DNA from: Datisca glomerata
Lineage: Eukaryota > Streptophyta > Magnoliopsida > Cucurbitales > Datiscaceae
Direction: 5' to 3'
Length of the DNA: 64,000 bases
Assembly: GCA_003255025.1 (NCBI GenBank)
Contig: QANY01009387.1
Location: forward strand, 496,001 to 560,000
This document shows positions 23,937-36,739 of the stretch, piece by piece (the first letter of the stretch is position 1; every line of letters starts with the position of its first letter). The notes beneath the pieces are model-generated. The model did not search any database and had not been told where the DNA came from. It was given only the letters and a program-made list of their open reading frames with translations. The position numbers and the translations under genes were made by a program.

Positions 23937-24199
23937 ATGCCTAGAACCATATCCAACGCAACTCTAAATGAGGATAATAGAACTAGAAATGAAGATGAGC
24001 ACGTAGCTCAACCAACCCCACTGACAGAAATGTTATAGATGATCCTAAACGGGTTGGCAGCAGAGATGGGAACGACAACAAGTACAAAACTGAAAACAAA
24101 ATGAAATAAGGTAAACTTGTTCGTTGCATATTCGATTGACTTATTTCTTTTACATCATCAGTTTCTAAAACGGGGGGGAGTTTATTAGATTTGTGATAA

Positions 24200-24460
24200 A
24201 CAAAGTCTTGACAACGGGAAAATAATTGTCTTGAGAATGAAAAAGCCTTGAGAACAGGAAAGAAATGTCCTGACGGCGGGAAAGGAAATGTCTGAGAACG
24301 ACAAATATTGAGAACAAGAAAGAAATGTACTGACGGCGGGAAATAAAATGTCCAGAGAACGGGAAAGTCTTGAGAATGGGAAAGAAATGTCCTTACGGCG
24401 GGAAAGGAAATGTCTTGAGAACGGGAAAGAAATATCCTGATTTTGCGAATGGAAAAATCA
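24200..24460. repeat. Tandem repeats of gagaacgggaaag type
   Basis: Repeated units built from ttgagaacgggaaagaaatgtcctgacggcggg, about 40-60 bp apart, four to five imperfect copies. They correspond in reverse complement to the 50-bp repeats at 21300-21520 in copy 1. Confidence 0.7.
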
Positions 24461-24679
24461 CACAGGAACGTCTATGAGTATGAAAAATGGATACAACATT
24501 CGCCACGAGAACGGGAACGGAAACAGAAACGACTATGAGTACAGAAATGAGAATGGAAAATGAAAATGGGAACGGCTATGAGTACAAAAATGGGAATGGA
24601 AAATTAAAATGGGAACGGCTATGAGTACGGAAATGAGAACATAAAATGAAAACAGTAACGAAAACAAAAGCAAAAGGAA

Positions 24680-25200
24680 GAAAACTCTATCAATGAGCCT
24701 GTAACAAAAGAAATAGAGAAATCTCTATCAATGAGTCCGTACAAACTCTATCAATGAGCCCCTAACAAAAGAAAAAGGGAGAAAATTCTATCAATGAGCC
24801 CGTAACAAAAGAAACGGAGGAAACACTATCAATGAGACCGTAATAAAAGAAACAGGGCAACTCTATCAATGAGCCCGTAACAAAAGCAAACGGGAGAAAA
24901 CTCTATGAATGAGCTTGTAACAAAAACAAACGGGAGTAAACTCTATCAATGAGCTTGTAACAAAAGAAAACAGAAGAAAACTCTATCAATGACCACGTAA
25001 CAAAAGAAATGGGGGAAACTCTATCAATGAGCCCGTAACAAAAGTAAACGAGAGAAAACTCTATCAATGAGCCCACAACAAAAGAAACAGGGGAAACTCT
25101 ATCAATGAACCCGTAACAAAAGAAACGGGAGAAACTCTATCAATAAGCCCGTAATAAAAGAAACGTGGGAAACTCTATCGATGAGCCCATAGTAAATCAA
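24680..25200. repeat. 38-40-bp tandem array
   Basis: The word ctctatcaatgagcccgtaa recurs at about 24786, 24824, 24861, 24901, 24941, 24981, 25019, 25059, 25097, 25135 and 25172, with less regular copies before; period 37-40 bp, about thirteen units. It is unrelated in sequence to the 55-bp array at the matching position of copy 1, so the array was replaced or newly grown. Confidence 0.9.
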
Positions 25201-25983
25201 AATGGGGTCATGGTTCCACATGAACCTAAGTTCTTGGGAGTGTATACGAACATCGTTCTCAGAATGAAATCAAAAACTTCAAAATAGAAATATCATTATC
25301 TAACGGATAAGATGATGCTCAAATAATTCATAAGGGAAACAACTGAAGAAAGCAAAGATGAAATATTTCTTGAAAACAACTCAGCGGACGATCCTGAAAC
25401 TAAAGACCAAAGATAGGGTCATGGTTCTTTATTTGAACTTAAACCCTTGGGAAAGCTGTGCTCCCATTTTTTAGAGGCGCATCTCATAAGTCCTACTCTC
25501 AAAAGAAAAAATAACTAAAAGTGGGGAAATCATGGACACAGATTACTCAAATAGGCCCGCTTCATCACAACATGAATAAAGAAATTGTAACAAATGGAAG
25601 AACAGACCCATTATATTGTAAATAGGGAGGGAGTTTCAGCCTTAACAGATGAAAAGTAGAAACAGTCAAAACAGGTAAGCATACTCTTATATGAGCATCC
25701 CTTGAAAAAAATTTCTAAGTAATTAAGAAACAGGGCCATGGTTTTTTATTTGAACCTGAGTCCTCGACTTGAAAAAAAAATGTGCAGTTCGTAAGTCCCT
25801 CTCAAAGAGAAACGGGGTCATGATTCTTTGTTTGAACCTAAGTCCTCTAAAAAAGAAAACAGGGGTCATGGTTCTTTGTTCGAACCTAAGTTCTTGAGAA
25901 TAGACAGACGTAACATCAGAATAAGAAAGGGAAAATCATTACACCTCAACGGATAAAAATTTGTTGAGTGTAATGAGAGTCAA

Positions 25984-26667
25984 TGAACAGGTAAAAAAAT
26001 ATTCACTGCCATGTGGACAAGGAGGGCCAACCAAAGGTCTTGTATAAAGCGGCATAAAATCGAAAACATGAGGGAGGATTGATGTCACGAGACACCCATA
26101 AACAAACAAAGAACGATCCACACTTTTGAGAACGGGAAAAGATTGACGAGGATCCACATTTTCAAGAACGGGAAAAGATTGATGGGGGACCTACACCTTC
26201 AAGAATGGGAAAAGATTGACGGAGGTCCCACACCTTCTAGAATGAGAAAAGAATGATGAGGGACCCACACCTTTGAGAACGGGAAAAGACTGACGGAGGA
26301 CTCGCGCCTCTGGAATGGGAAAAGAAATCTCAGACTCAGAGAATTATCCTGAATGGGCAAGGCACTCGTTGAACTGAGTAAGAACGAGAAGAGAAGGATC
26401 AGATGTAGAACGGGAACGAAAGAAAGGAGTTTAAAATGATTACCAAGTGGCAATGACTAATTAGGTGGTTGAGTGATTCAGACGGGATAAGTTGGCAGAC
26501 CACTAAGTGGTTGTGACTGATTGGCCCGAGTCACGAGGAATCATCAAATGGCTATGACTGATTGAGTGGCTGACGGACTGAGAATAAAACAATCGAAAGG
26601 AATGAACAAAGTAAAGGAACTCACGCCTGAAAACAATCTCATCGATAGAGGTGGCTCATCCCCCTTT

Positions 26668-26727
<60 letters not shown>

Positions 26728-27017
26728 AGGTCTATAAGTACATGTTTATGTAAGAAAAAAGAGGAGAGGGAAAAGGAGGAAAAGGAGGAAAATGAGAGGT
26801 AACCCAAGCAAACATTTACTAAGTGCATTATCTTTCCTCTCTTCTCTCATCATGAACTATGTAAAATCTTTTATATAAGTGAATATTAATAACATTTTCA
26901 TGATTTTTTTTTAAAAATTTTCACGTAAATGATGATATCTTTATTCTCCAATTATATTTTTAAATTATTATTTTTATTATTCATTCATAAATATTCTCAA
27001 TATTAAAAAAAAATCAC
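25984..27017 (+). repeat. 3' LTR of copy 2 with (ATT)n microsatellite
   Basis: Starts TGAACAGG, the family LTR start, and matches the reverse complement of 18801-19743 (for example the region around 26600-26640 and tgatgatatctttattctc near 26935). It contains repeats of about 43 bp (gaacgggaaaagattga) at 26120-26300 and a pure ATT microsatellite of about 19 units at 26668-26726. The end near 27017 is degenerate. Confidence 0.72.
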
Positions 27018-27679
27018 ATTGAGATCGTTGGCCAAAACAGATGTTATTAAATTTATATAAGTGAAGACAAACCATAAAGCGAAATGCTCAGCATGTTGTG
27101 GACAAGATAACCAAAGATTTCCAAAGCGTGCTCTAATTAACTCTCTTTGTTTTCTTTTGTCTTCATGTAGTTTGTCTATTCCTCTTCTATTTCTTTATTC
27201 ATTATTTTCTCTTTTTCCTTCTTTCTTCTCTTTTTTTTTCGACCTTTCCCTCCCAAAGGTTTTCACCATTTTTGTCAATGCAAATCGTTGCCATATCTAA
27301 CCATATAAAATAAAATAAAAAGTTCCTTAAGTCATAATTTCAATGGGTTAGCTATAATTTTGTATAATCATTGATGTTATTCCATAGTATTTTTTTTTAG
27401 AATTTTACTTACCAAGTTCAAATATGGCTTGAATTTATGTTATAATGATGTAGTTGTGAGATTCAATTACTTTACCAACTCATACTGTTAACTTACATAA
27501 TTGCATGTATATGATTAAGATTGAACTAAATTAATTAATTATTCGATAGTTAATTACTATCAAAAAAAGGTTTCATGTTTTAAAAATACAAGAGAGATAG
27601 TAGAGGTAACTTTTTCGATTAGTACTCTTCTAGCAGTGATGCCAAATATAAAGAGAAATGCTGCCTAAACCAAAAAAAT
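27018..27679. other. Spacer downstream of the ERF gene
   Basis: AT-rich; T-rich patches near 27180-27240. I see no gene. The segment next to 27680 is the probable 3' UTR of the ERF gene, but I cannot place a poly(A) signal with confidence. Confidence 0.5.
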
Positions 27680-28481
27680 CTATGTTGAAGCAAATGGACG
27701 AAGCTCAATTGACCCAAGATCAAGTAATTCTTGTATCATTTGCTCTATATGATCATCTTCAAGTGGCTGAAATTGTTGACTACCATCCACATGACCTTCC
27801 TCACCAACCCAACTCGCCTCAAGCCAGGGCGTGCCACCCGGATTCTTCTCCGGCCACCCAGTGCAAGTTTCAGTAATTTTTCCGGCAATGCCATTAGGAG
27901 GAGTAGTGTACATATAATTAGCTTCTGGGGGTGCTTTGTGAACATGTGTTTTGGCCATTTGGAGAGAGGCCATGTAACATTTTTGTAATTTGGCAGTTAA
28001 AGTGGCTGAGAGAAGCTTAGATGAAGATGACTGGGCTTCATTGGGATTGTATGAGAAATTCGTACGTGCTTTGGGACCACACATTAGCCTTGCTGCTTCA
28101 TCGTACGCTCGTGCAGCATCCTCGGCCGTTTCGAATGTTCCCAGCCATATTCTGGTCTTCCTGCAAATTCATAATTAAAAAGATCGACTTTTAGTACAAG
28201 AAACATATATATTGCACCTAAAGTAACCCAAAAACGGCTACATTAACTTAATTTGAAAAATTAAAATTAAATTATGAGTCAGTAATTGGGGAATCAAAGA
28301 AAACAAAGAGAAAACAGAGCGAAACGTTTCAACGGCAATAATTGGTCATTGAAATGGAAAGCGTTAAAGAATTACGACGGCGGAGGGGAGGAAATTACAA
28401 TAACGGGTGGCGGATTTCGGAGACCCAAGAGCCCCAATGACGTTGGCGGACGCCTCGATATCGCTGTTGGGGTCTAGCCAT
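27680..28481 (-). CDS. ERF003: AP2/ERF transcription factor, ERF003-like (two exons)
   Basis: Exon 1 is 28399-28481 (ATG at 28479-28481) and exon 2 is 27680-28160, with a 238-bp GT-AG intron between them; the joined frame gives 187 residues. Exon 1 opens [20 protein letters not shown], the start of an AP2/ERF DNA-binding domain. Exon 2 completes it ([20 protein letters not shown], then [11 protein letters not shown]). The C-terminal part has [20 protein letters not shown] and ends with the acidic block [20 protein letters not shown], both conserved in Arabidopsis ERF003 as I remember it. The intron falls inside the AP2 domain as in that subgroup. AP2/ERF proteins bind GCC-box or DRE-type DNA in the nucleus; the targets of this one cannot be read from sequence. 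The frame is clean and it is the only intact host gene here. Orthology versus a paralog in the same subgroup needs a tree. Confidence 0.95.
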
Positions 28482-28598
28482 GTCGGATGAGTAAGAAACG
28501 TTTGGAAGAAGCTTTATTTGAAGAACAGAGGGAGTTTTCAAGCGATTAGAGGTAGGAGGAAGAAGGTGATGATGATCATAGGAGTGAAGGGCAGAGGA

Positions 28599-28606
28599 TA
28601 TTTATA
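28599..28606 (-). promoter_or_regulatory. TATA box of the ERF gene
   Basis: Minus strand TATAAATA about 118-125 bp upstream of the ATG. This places transcription start near 28570 and a 5' UTR of roughly 90 nt. Confidence 0.7.
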
Positions 28607-28639
28607 CATAAAGAGTTTCTTTTGCGGCTTTCTCCGTAT

Positions 28640-31600
28640 TAAAATTTTTGCTATGGGGCCCTCACTTTGGCTTTTGGTCTTCCCATTGTTTTTATCTCTT
28701 TTTCCCCATTTTTTTAAAATTAACTTTTTAATGTGTATTGGAAAAGAAAATTAAAGGAAATTGAAATTTTCAAAGTTAAAATAAGTAGAAGGGTACTTAT
28801 TAGTGATTACTCTTCACTATTGAATATGTAATAGTTACTTGTCCTTTAAGAAGGCTAACCATTGGTACCCCATGAAACCCTTTGTTCTTTTATGCTAAAA
28901 CACATAATATAATCAGATACACTTTCCCATTTGAGCATACAAGTTTTCTTCAATTACACTTTCTTGAAGTATCCCATAACTAATTAATTAATTAGTAGAA
29001 TTTTTATGTTTATATAGACATATAAAAATACAGTTTATTTTTTCAAAGGCGATTCTGTATAAAAGAGAACATTAATTAATAATTGTTTTTGGCTAACAAG
29101 GGGTGTGAAATTATAGGTATATCTCCAATCTCCATCATGCATGTCTAGAGGAGGTAAGGGTGTGTACAAATGTAATGCAGTTGTTAGAAGACATTAGTAC
29201 GTGGTTTGCATCACAATTTCTAAAGATAGGAAACCTATCCATATGCCACATTTCGATGTGAAGACACATCCCCCATGTTTGATGTTATATTTTCAAACCC
29301 CCATCTCCCTCTCTCTCTTGTAGGGCAATAGCTGCTATATTTGACCACGAAATTGTCATTTTGTTGTGCATTATGAAATCAAAAAGAATACAAAAAGAGA
29401 GATGTGTTATGTTGCAAAGTAGATGTTGTAGAAATTGACATGACATTAATGATATATACCCATTATGTTTCCTTTATTCACTCTATTTCTTATGTCACAC
29501 CCACATGCATTTTTTCCTTTTTTTATTAATGTTGCAAAAAATACAACTAAATTACTATGTTTTGTGTATGGATTTTTGAGCTTTGGATGTGTTATGTTTC
29601 ATCATTTCGTTGTTCCTTTTTTTCTATTTGACATGTTTAGATCTTACAACTAACCTATGATTATCTCGACTAATTTTACAAGACAATTTATCTATTTTAA
29701 CAAATATATAACTCTAAGGATAGCCTTGTAGCTAAAAGAATTCGAACTTGAAATCTGGAGAAAAATAAACTTTCAAGTTCAAATCTTCACCACTTGACCC
29801 AATTCCTAGATTACATCATATCTTTCATAAATTGTGATTTCGCGTAAACTCGGATATCTTAGGTAGTAATGGCTCTTTGCTACCTTAGAAAGACAACAAT
29901 TAATTGTGTGACTAAAAGACATATGTTGCAGTCCTTATATAGATTTTGGTTTAAATTTATTTTCATTTTATAGTCAAATTCTCTATTCCAATTATTATAA
30001 TAATTATATTAACTAACCGTTAACTCGGGCTGTACGTGAGAGAAACAGAGAGGAAATTAAAGATAATACATGTACAATTATGGCTTAATGATTTGGGAAA
30101 ATGTTCGTAAAGATACAGAAAAATATAAGACCCATTTTCTTCCTCTCGTCAGTTTTAATATTTGAAAATTAGAAGAAGATTCATTAGAGTATGAATTAAA
30201 TTGAATTTATTAATATATTGATTATTATAACAACAAGTTAAGCTTTGTTTAAAATAAATCACTAACTGTAAATTTCAACTATTTCAAGGTATGGATATTC
30301 TTTAAAAAAAAAAAAGGAAGTATGTTTGATCAATTAAAAGAAAAAATATGTCTAGCTAAGACTTGATCATAATTACTTTGTCGCTAAAAGAGGTTTTGAG
30401 CGCCAAATTTTTTATACCGTCGCAACAGTTAAATTTGTGAAGATGTGTAATCAATATATGCTAGGCTTTAGCGTTGAAATTTAATTTGGTGAGACATTGA
30501 CGTAAAATGGAGTGAACTTTTCACCATTGAAAACGTTGTAACGACGTTTGCGTTTATCGTCATTGAAAACGTTGAGCTCTTCACTGATGTAAATATATTG
30601 GCCGACTATGTAAAAAATTTATAATTCTCACCTATCGTGAAAATTTTTTATACTTGGGAATTGTAAATAAATTTTTATAAATTTTACACTTATAATTACT
30701 ATTGTGAAAATGTCAAGATAGACATCAAATTCACTGTTCATAGTTTTAGTGTCTGCGATGAATACCAATAATATAATGTGTGTTTGATTTTAATACACAC
30801 TTTCAGTGAAGCATAATGTCACATAAATACTCTCTTTCACTTAAGCATACTTGGTCAGTTGAATGTCTAACTAGCATTCGTAAATAAATAAATATATTTT
30901 TGAATGAAAATACAACGAAATATAATCAGATATAACCTATTTTTGTCATAACTCTTCACCTTGTGACTTATTCATCTTTGGATAAAAAATCGAGGGTAAG
31001 TCTGGATTCAAAAATCAAGAAAGGAAGACAAAAAAGGGGGTAGATAGATCAAAAGTAAGAAGAAAGGGGAAGGAATTAATAAAAATGTAACATTTATTCA
31101 TATAATTATTTTGCTCTCTATATTTCCAAAAATAAAAAATAAATAAAATAGTGATAGTATTGAGGTAAAATTAAAAATCAATTTCTCATATAATATATAG
31201 CATATATTGTTGAAAACTTATTTCTCGAATTTGATATGAAAATTAATCTCCAAAATAAATAATCTCCTTGATAATTCCAGCTTGATGGGTTATTTGAAGT
31301 CTCAGTTTACTCCAAATGACAATTGGCAAAAGCGGATTAACTTTGATAATTTAACCCCATATTCATTAATAGTGAACAAATTAGATTAGTTCACTAGCAA
31401 ATAGTAAATGGAAAGCTTTATAAATTTAATCTTATATATTTACATTTCCTCTAAGACCCTAACCCATAGCAACTCTGATAGGCTATTTTTTAGATCCGAT
31501 TTAAATTACAAAGGACAATTGGCGATTATTGATGAACTTGGGTAATTTAACCTCTTCTTGACTACTTAATTTTAATGCAATTAATTTAATAAAAAAGGTT

Positions 31601-32900
31601 TAAAAAATCAAGAAACTCCAATCACAATGGGAGTTTAGGATTAATGGCAATCTATTTATCTCCTTTTGAACCATGCAAACTGCATATCCTTCTATTCATT
31701 TTTCCTACCAAAATTAAGCAAAAAATAATTTTAAAAACAAAAACAATTGTAGATGGAAATATGAGATTTTTTTTTATTTTATGTTATGAACTTGGAAAGC
31801 TTTAAGACCAACTAGAAAGGCACAGATTAGGTTTGTGACTTAGGAAAAGGCAGGTTTACGCATGCTTTTTCCTTATATATGTTAATTTTAACGGTCCAAA
31901 AAGGGTCATTTTTTACTTCTGAAGATTTCCCATTTCTTTCTAATAAAATTTATCATGTATGTTCTTTCCTTGACATTTACTCAAAGATATGTGACTTGTT
32001 CTGCAACTGTGATGTGCTTTTTTATGTATGTTCAACATCCAAACGCACATCTCAAGGCTTTGAATAATCTTTTTGTCTATCCCCAGATTTAAATCATTGA
32101 CTTAGTAGCCTAATTGTTTTTTAAATCTACCTAGCAAGCTTTGGTCTGTACCGTGATTTGTTGATTGTGTATATAATCACATTACATACATAATAAATAA
32201 ATGAATAAAAATATACAATAATAATTTGTGATGTATTTACGTGATCCACGTCATAGATTTACATGCTATTGCCATATTATTGCCCCCAAATTCAAGGCAT
32301 TAAATATTTTATTTTTCTGTTCCATATATATTTAGAATGAGTTTAAAAGGGAGAAACTTTTTATTCTACTTAAGTATTTCACCTCTTTTATCATTTAATT
32401 CATTTGATAATATTTTATGTTTTATTCAATAATAATTTATTTTCAGTTAATAATAATATTTTGATATTCTTATATAATAAGATATTTGAATACACGCATC
32501 TTGATTTCAAGATCTTTTATAATAAATATTCAATTATAAGTCAATAATAATATGTTTATTATAAATTAAATATTATGTATTATTTATGTTATCTATAACA
32601 TGTAAATTCATATAAATGAATTTATAAATATACATTGATATATCTTGATTATGAGAAATTATCTCTTAATATGATATAATTATTCTTAAGAATAAGACAA
32701 ATTAATGAAATAAAATTATTTTCTATACTATTCAAATAGCAATATAATTTTAATATTATAAACAATCTATTATTATTACTATTTTATTTTTAGTTTAGAT
32801 GTAGAATTATTTTTACAGATGATGTATTAATTTCAATATTAACATCAATTTAAATTTATATGTATATTTTAGACCAGTTGAATAGTGCGAAACACGTGCG
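28640..32900. other. AT-rich intergenic region
   Basis: The upstream side of the ERF gene. No coding sequence is supported. A patch at 30390-30620 carries repeated short words (cattgaaaacgttg twice, and related aacgacgtttgcg) that could be the subterminal part of a decayed DNA transposon, but no termini are visible. 32340-32880 is extremely AT-rich. Confidence 0.5.
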
Positions 32901-35415
32901 TTTCTACTAGTACTAGTTGTTCTCTGGGCGCCATAATAGATCCGCATAAAAGACCTGACTTTTTATAGGGGTAAATACCAAGTCAGGTCTTTTATAAAGG
33001 TCTTTGCCCCCCTTAAAAAGTCCAGCGTTCGATGAATAATTTAGTATTTTATAAGGTTTTCTATCCCCTATAAAAGAAGTCACGTCTTTTATAGGGTTTT
33101 TTCCCTATAAAAGATTTTCTATAGCAACGGTAGACCGCTATTAAATTCTACTCATGTCGATTTTATTATACATTTAAGAAATGACATTTTCATTCTAAAA
33201 TTAAAATGTACTCGTAAAACCACAAATATCAACAAGTATTTTACAAGTTTCTTAAATCTTATTTATAAGTACAAAAAAATTACTAAATCAAAAAGCAAGA
33301 CATCTCCTCTAATATGTTCCATCCAAAAAAAGCCGTGTCTTACAAAACAAGTTTTCCTTACATCCTTTTATGATGTGGGTTTGCAAAAGATATTGGAACG
33401 AGTGAAACATTGAAAGGGGGTCATAAAAACCGTTACAATATTCTTTTGTTTAGAAAAAAAATACACTAATCCAACAAAAAAATTATTCAATTCAACAACA
33501 AATCCAAAATAAGATAAAATAGCTAAAACGAACCATCACTTTTAAACAATTAAAATTTACCTCAACCATGAGATATTGTTATATGTGCCACATATGCATA
33601 GTTATCACAACATATATTTCAATATTAGTTCACAGAATTTAATCTCCAAAATCCGTGCATCACAAATTTGTCAAAACCTCCATGCTTCAAGATTATAAAT
33701 ATTGTTAGCTCACATTGAGGTGATAAGATGGATAGTTCTTTGAATCTAACACCTTTTACGAAACGAAATCAATTCACTACCATGAATGATCAAATGCCCA
33801 AAGTGTTCTGTGTAGTTTAGCTACTTGCACGCTGATAGGCTTAAAGAAAGAAACATGCATGAAAAGCTTTAAGAAAACTGTGACAAAGCATCAGAAAAGC
33901 CTCATGAATATACCCAAGAAATCTTGAAATCTGCTTGTTTCCAAAGTATATCCCATAAGACATCACAATTAAGCAATAACAAAAATTCTGTCTAATCCAT
34001 TTGAGGTCTGAATACATATATTCGTACGAATTTCCTTACTACCAGATGTGAATTATAACTTCGTGCAAATATATCTAATTCAAACCAATATGAGAAAACG
34101 AAAAACAGTACTGCTGCATCAGTAGGAAATTGTAATCTACTCTAATCTAGAAATAGAAAATCAAAATTCCGCAATTATTTAGATAAATTTTGTAAAAAAA
34201 TTACCTCCAGATCGCAGTGTTTCCACCCATCTACGGGAACCTTTCCGCATCAGGTAATGTCCACTCCCGTTAGTAGTTTTGGACGAAATTACTGTGCTTT
34301 GAGTGCGTGATAGAGTACCAATTTGACGTTTTATTACCCTTTGTATCTATTTAAAACGCAATTTCCATTCTGGACATAACTTTTTCTTGGGGACTATAAA
34401 AGTTACTACGACTGTGAGAAATTGTGATCTGCTGTTCTGGTTCAGAAACTCAGATTATGTAGGACCTGAAAACAAAGAGGGAGGCAAGCGTTAAGTGTCA
34501 ACAGTCATTCTTCTCAATTATAACAAAAGGCAGTACCAATAACTGGTGTGTGATTCACAATTTATTACCAGAATGACCACTTGAACAGCCATCTACATCA
34601 GCTAACTTCCAAGGAGGGATCTCTACTTCCCAAGCATCTTTATCATGTCATAAATTAATGAAAACCACATTTCATATTTCCTAATTTGGGTTTGATAAAT
34701 ATGCTAGGTGAAACGTTAGTGAAAATCAGTAGATGAAAGTAGCTAACAATAATCAATCTCTAACAAGACGTAACTGGTTTGTCAAACCTACAAAGAACTT
34801 CATCAAACAATAGCAAGAAAGTTGTACACATAATTGAATTCCATGACCCAACTGAACCAGAAAGTATCAACTGTTAATCCATAAGCTTTGCTAATTATTT
34901 ACTTGTCACCTCCACAGACATCATGTTCATCAAACAGATACAAAGGGTACTACCGATGCATTATCAAAACGAATAGAAATACAATTTGACATGTATGGTA
35001 AGGGGAAAAACTACTTTGATCTAAAGAACTACCGACGCATTGTAAAAACTATGAGGCTTCAAAATTCTCATACGCTAGACTCAATTCTGAAGCTCCACCT
35101 GAGAAGTTAGTTCCAAAAGTCATTAGTATGTACTTAGTGCCAGTTGCCAGTCTTTTTCCCTCTTTCATGTGTTGACCATTCGAAAGGGCACCGCAATCAC
35201 AAATTGGCCTCTTCTATGCACACCCTAAGAAGATTTCTACATATCATTCAAGTATTAATCAAGCTTCCGCACAAAAACTTGATGAATATTGGTCATCACA
35301 ATACCAGGCTAACATTTCAAAAGAAAAGGAGACAAAATTACTTGAAAGCACTCATTGCAATACTCACGCATTACAATGAAAGAAATGCAGAACATGAGTT
35401 TTTAATGGGCTGTTG

Positions 35416-35546
35416 CTATTGTTCGTCACAGTATGGTGGTGTAGGCTGAACAAACAACACATTGGCATCCCCATCATCATCCTCTTCATCTACCCAGTTA
35501 CTCGGATGATGTTGTGAATAGACGTGACAATTTCTATCCGACCTCT
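35416..35546 (-). pseudogene. Possible last exon of an unknown gene inside the transposon
   Basis: On the minus strand, a pyrimidine-rich tract ending TTGCTTTCAG is followed by a short open segment containing NCHVYSQHHPSNWVDEEDD and ending PPYCDEQ then TAG. It has the form of a terminal exon with an acceptor site. I do not recognise the protein; it might be the C-terminus of a transposase or a captured gene. Confidence 0.35.
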
Positions 35547-35761
35547 CTGAAAGCAACATAGTGGGGAAAAAAGAATTAGTTGCAGCAGTGAAATTAAGAT
35601 ATGGTCAGTTCACCCAAACAAATAGCACTCGAACCTTGGGGTTCTTCTGCATGATCCTTTCCCGTAGGATGAGAGCTAACACAAATAGTCAAGAGAATTA
35701 ACTACAAGTCCATACATCATAAGAAATTTTCAAGTTAAGTTGAGAATCAAGAAAATTGAGT

Positions 35762-36185
35762 TCGAGCACTGAATCTCAGAGAAGAGAGGAGAAGAAGCAG
35801 AGAGCTTACCAAAATCGCAGAGGGTGGAAGTCGCGTTAGATAAGAGGGAAAGAGTAGAGTGAGAGAGGCTTACCAGAAAAAGAGAGAAGCTTACCAAAAT
35901 CTGGATCTCCGATTGTGTTGAGAAGCCCTAACCCCAAAATAAAGCAAGACCGTCAAAACCAGAAGACGTTCGATGCAGCGCTACCTCCTCGTCTTCGACT
36001 CTGAAGAGTTTGAAGTTACCCCAACCCCGAGCTCGAGCACTGAATCTCAGAGAAGAGAGGAGAAGAAGCAAAAAAATTACCAAAATCGCAGAGGGAGAGA
36101 GTAGAGTGAGAGAGGTTTACCAGAAAAAGAGAGAAGCTTAAGAAAAAGTGAGAAGCTTACCAAAATCTGGATCTTCGATTTTGTT
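35762..36185 (-). repeat. Duplicated 5'-splice-site-rich segment (about 150 bp, twice)
   Basis: About 35764-35920 and 36035-36185 are near copies (gagcactgaatctcagagaa, ttaccaaaatcgcagaggg, caaaatctggatct are in both). On the minus strand each copy has several GGTAAGC words after TTTTG or CTG, which look like splice donors. This would be a duplicated first exon or leader for the minus-strand gene-like segment. Confidence 0.55.
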
Positions 36186-36739
36186 GTTATGAGTGGTAGC
36201 AGAGTTTTTGAGTTTCAGATAGAGGATGTCGAGAAGGGAGAACTAGCAGAGAAGGGTTTCTACGTTCTTGACAGAATAGAGAATAATCAGAAGAGTTTCA
36301 GTTTTAGATTTTGGGTGATTCAAATTTTCAAGGCTCTTTTTATTTGGCCACGCGTTTATTGGGTGTTCCCAAGTCTTTTACAGGATTTTTTACGGAACCC
36401 TATAACTTAGTCCTATAAAAGACCTTCAGCATTATATTATATCTCTTAATTAATCACTGATTATGATCACTTAATTAACCGCCAAATTTATTTTGTAAAG
36501 AAAAATGCCTCGTACCTAAGAGATAATAGCTGTGAAGGTAGAAAATACTTCTTATTTATAGATTATTGAGAACATGAAATCTGACCAAGGCTTGATAGCC
36601 TTAGTGGGCATGGTGAGAGATATACTATATGTAATAATTAGTTAATTTTTGTCATATAAATAATAACTAGTTACTTGACTGTATTAATTCATTCTTTTAA
36701 GGCTGATTACATGATAATTTGTTTGTTAAAGAGAATTTT

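Larger units (their letters stand above)
23937..27017 (+). mobile_element. Truncated Tat-like Ty3/gypsy element (copy 2, opposite orientation)
   Basis: Starts at a gag stub (23937-24038, MPRTISNATLNEDNRTRNE then a stop after TEML) that resembles the gag start of the 40-55 kb element. It continues with the reverse complement of copy-1 interior sequence (around 24060-24150, aataagtcaatcgaat) and ends with a 3' LTR at about 25984-27017. No 5' LTR is visible left of 23937. Purine-rich interior, no pol. Confidence 0.72.
32920..36445. mobile_element. Probable DNA transposon with subterminal repeats
   Basis: Both ends carry repeated words of type gacctttTATAggg: at least five near 32958-33115 (agacctgactttttatagggg, ggtcttttataaagg, cccctataaaag and others) and inverted-sense copies near 36365-36430 (gtcttttacagg, cctataaaagacc). 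Clustered short subterminal repeats in both orientations are typical of CACTA elements. I could not identify terminal inverted repeats or a target duplication, so the exact ends and superfamily are open. The interior looks gene-like (see 35416-36185). Confidence 0.5.

Noticed and set aside
26544..26828. Frame with a run of isoleucines
   Set aside because: Translation of the ATT microsatellite in an LTR.
27731..27988. Frames overlapping the ERF gene on the plus strand and in another minus frame
   Set aside because: Shadows of the ERF003-like exon 2, which has a clear protein match and splice sites.
29740..29830. Possible tRNA (gttcaaatc-like word)
   Set aside because: No clover-leaf arms or anticodon stem could be laid out around it.
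35144..35449. 101-residue plus-strand frame
   Set aside because: No recognisable content; it overlaps the more gene-like minus-strand exon at 35416-35546.
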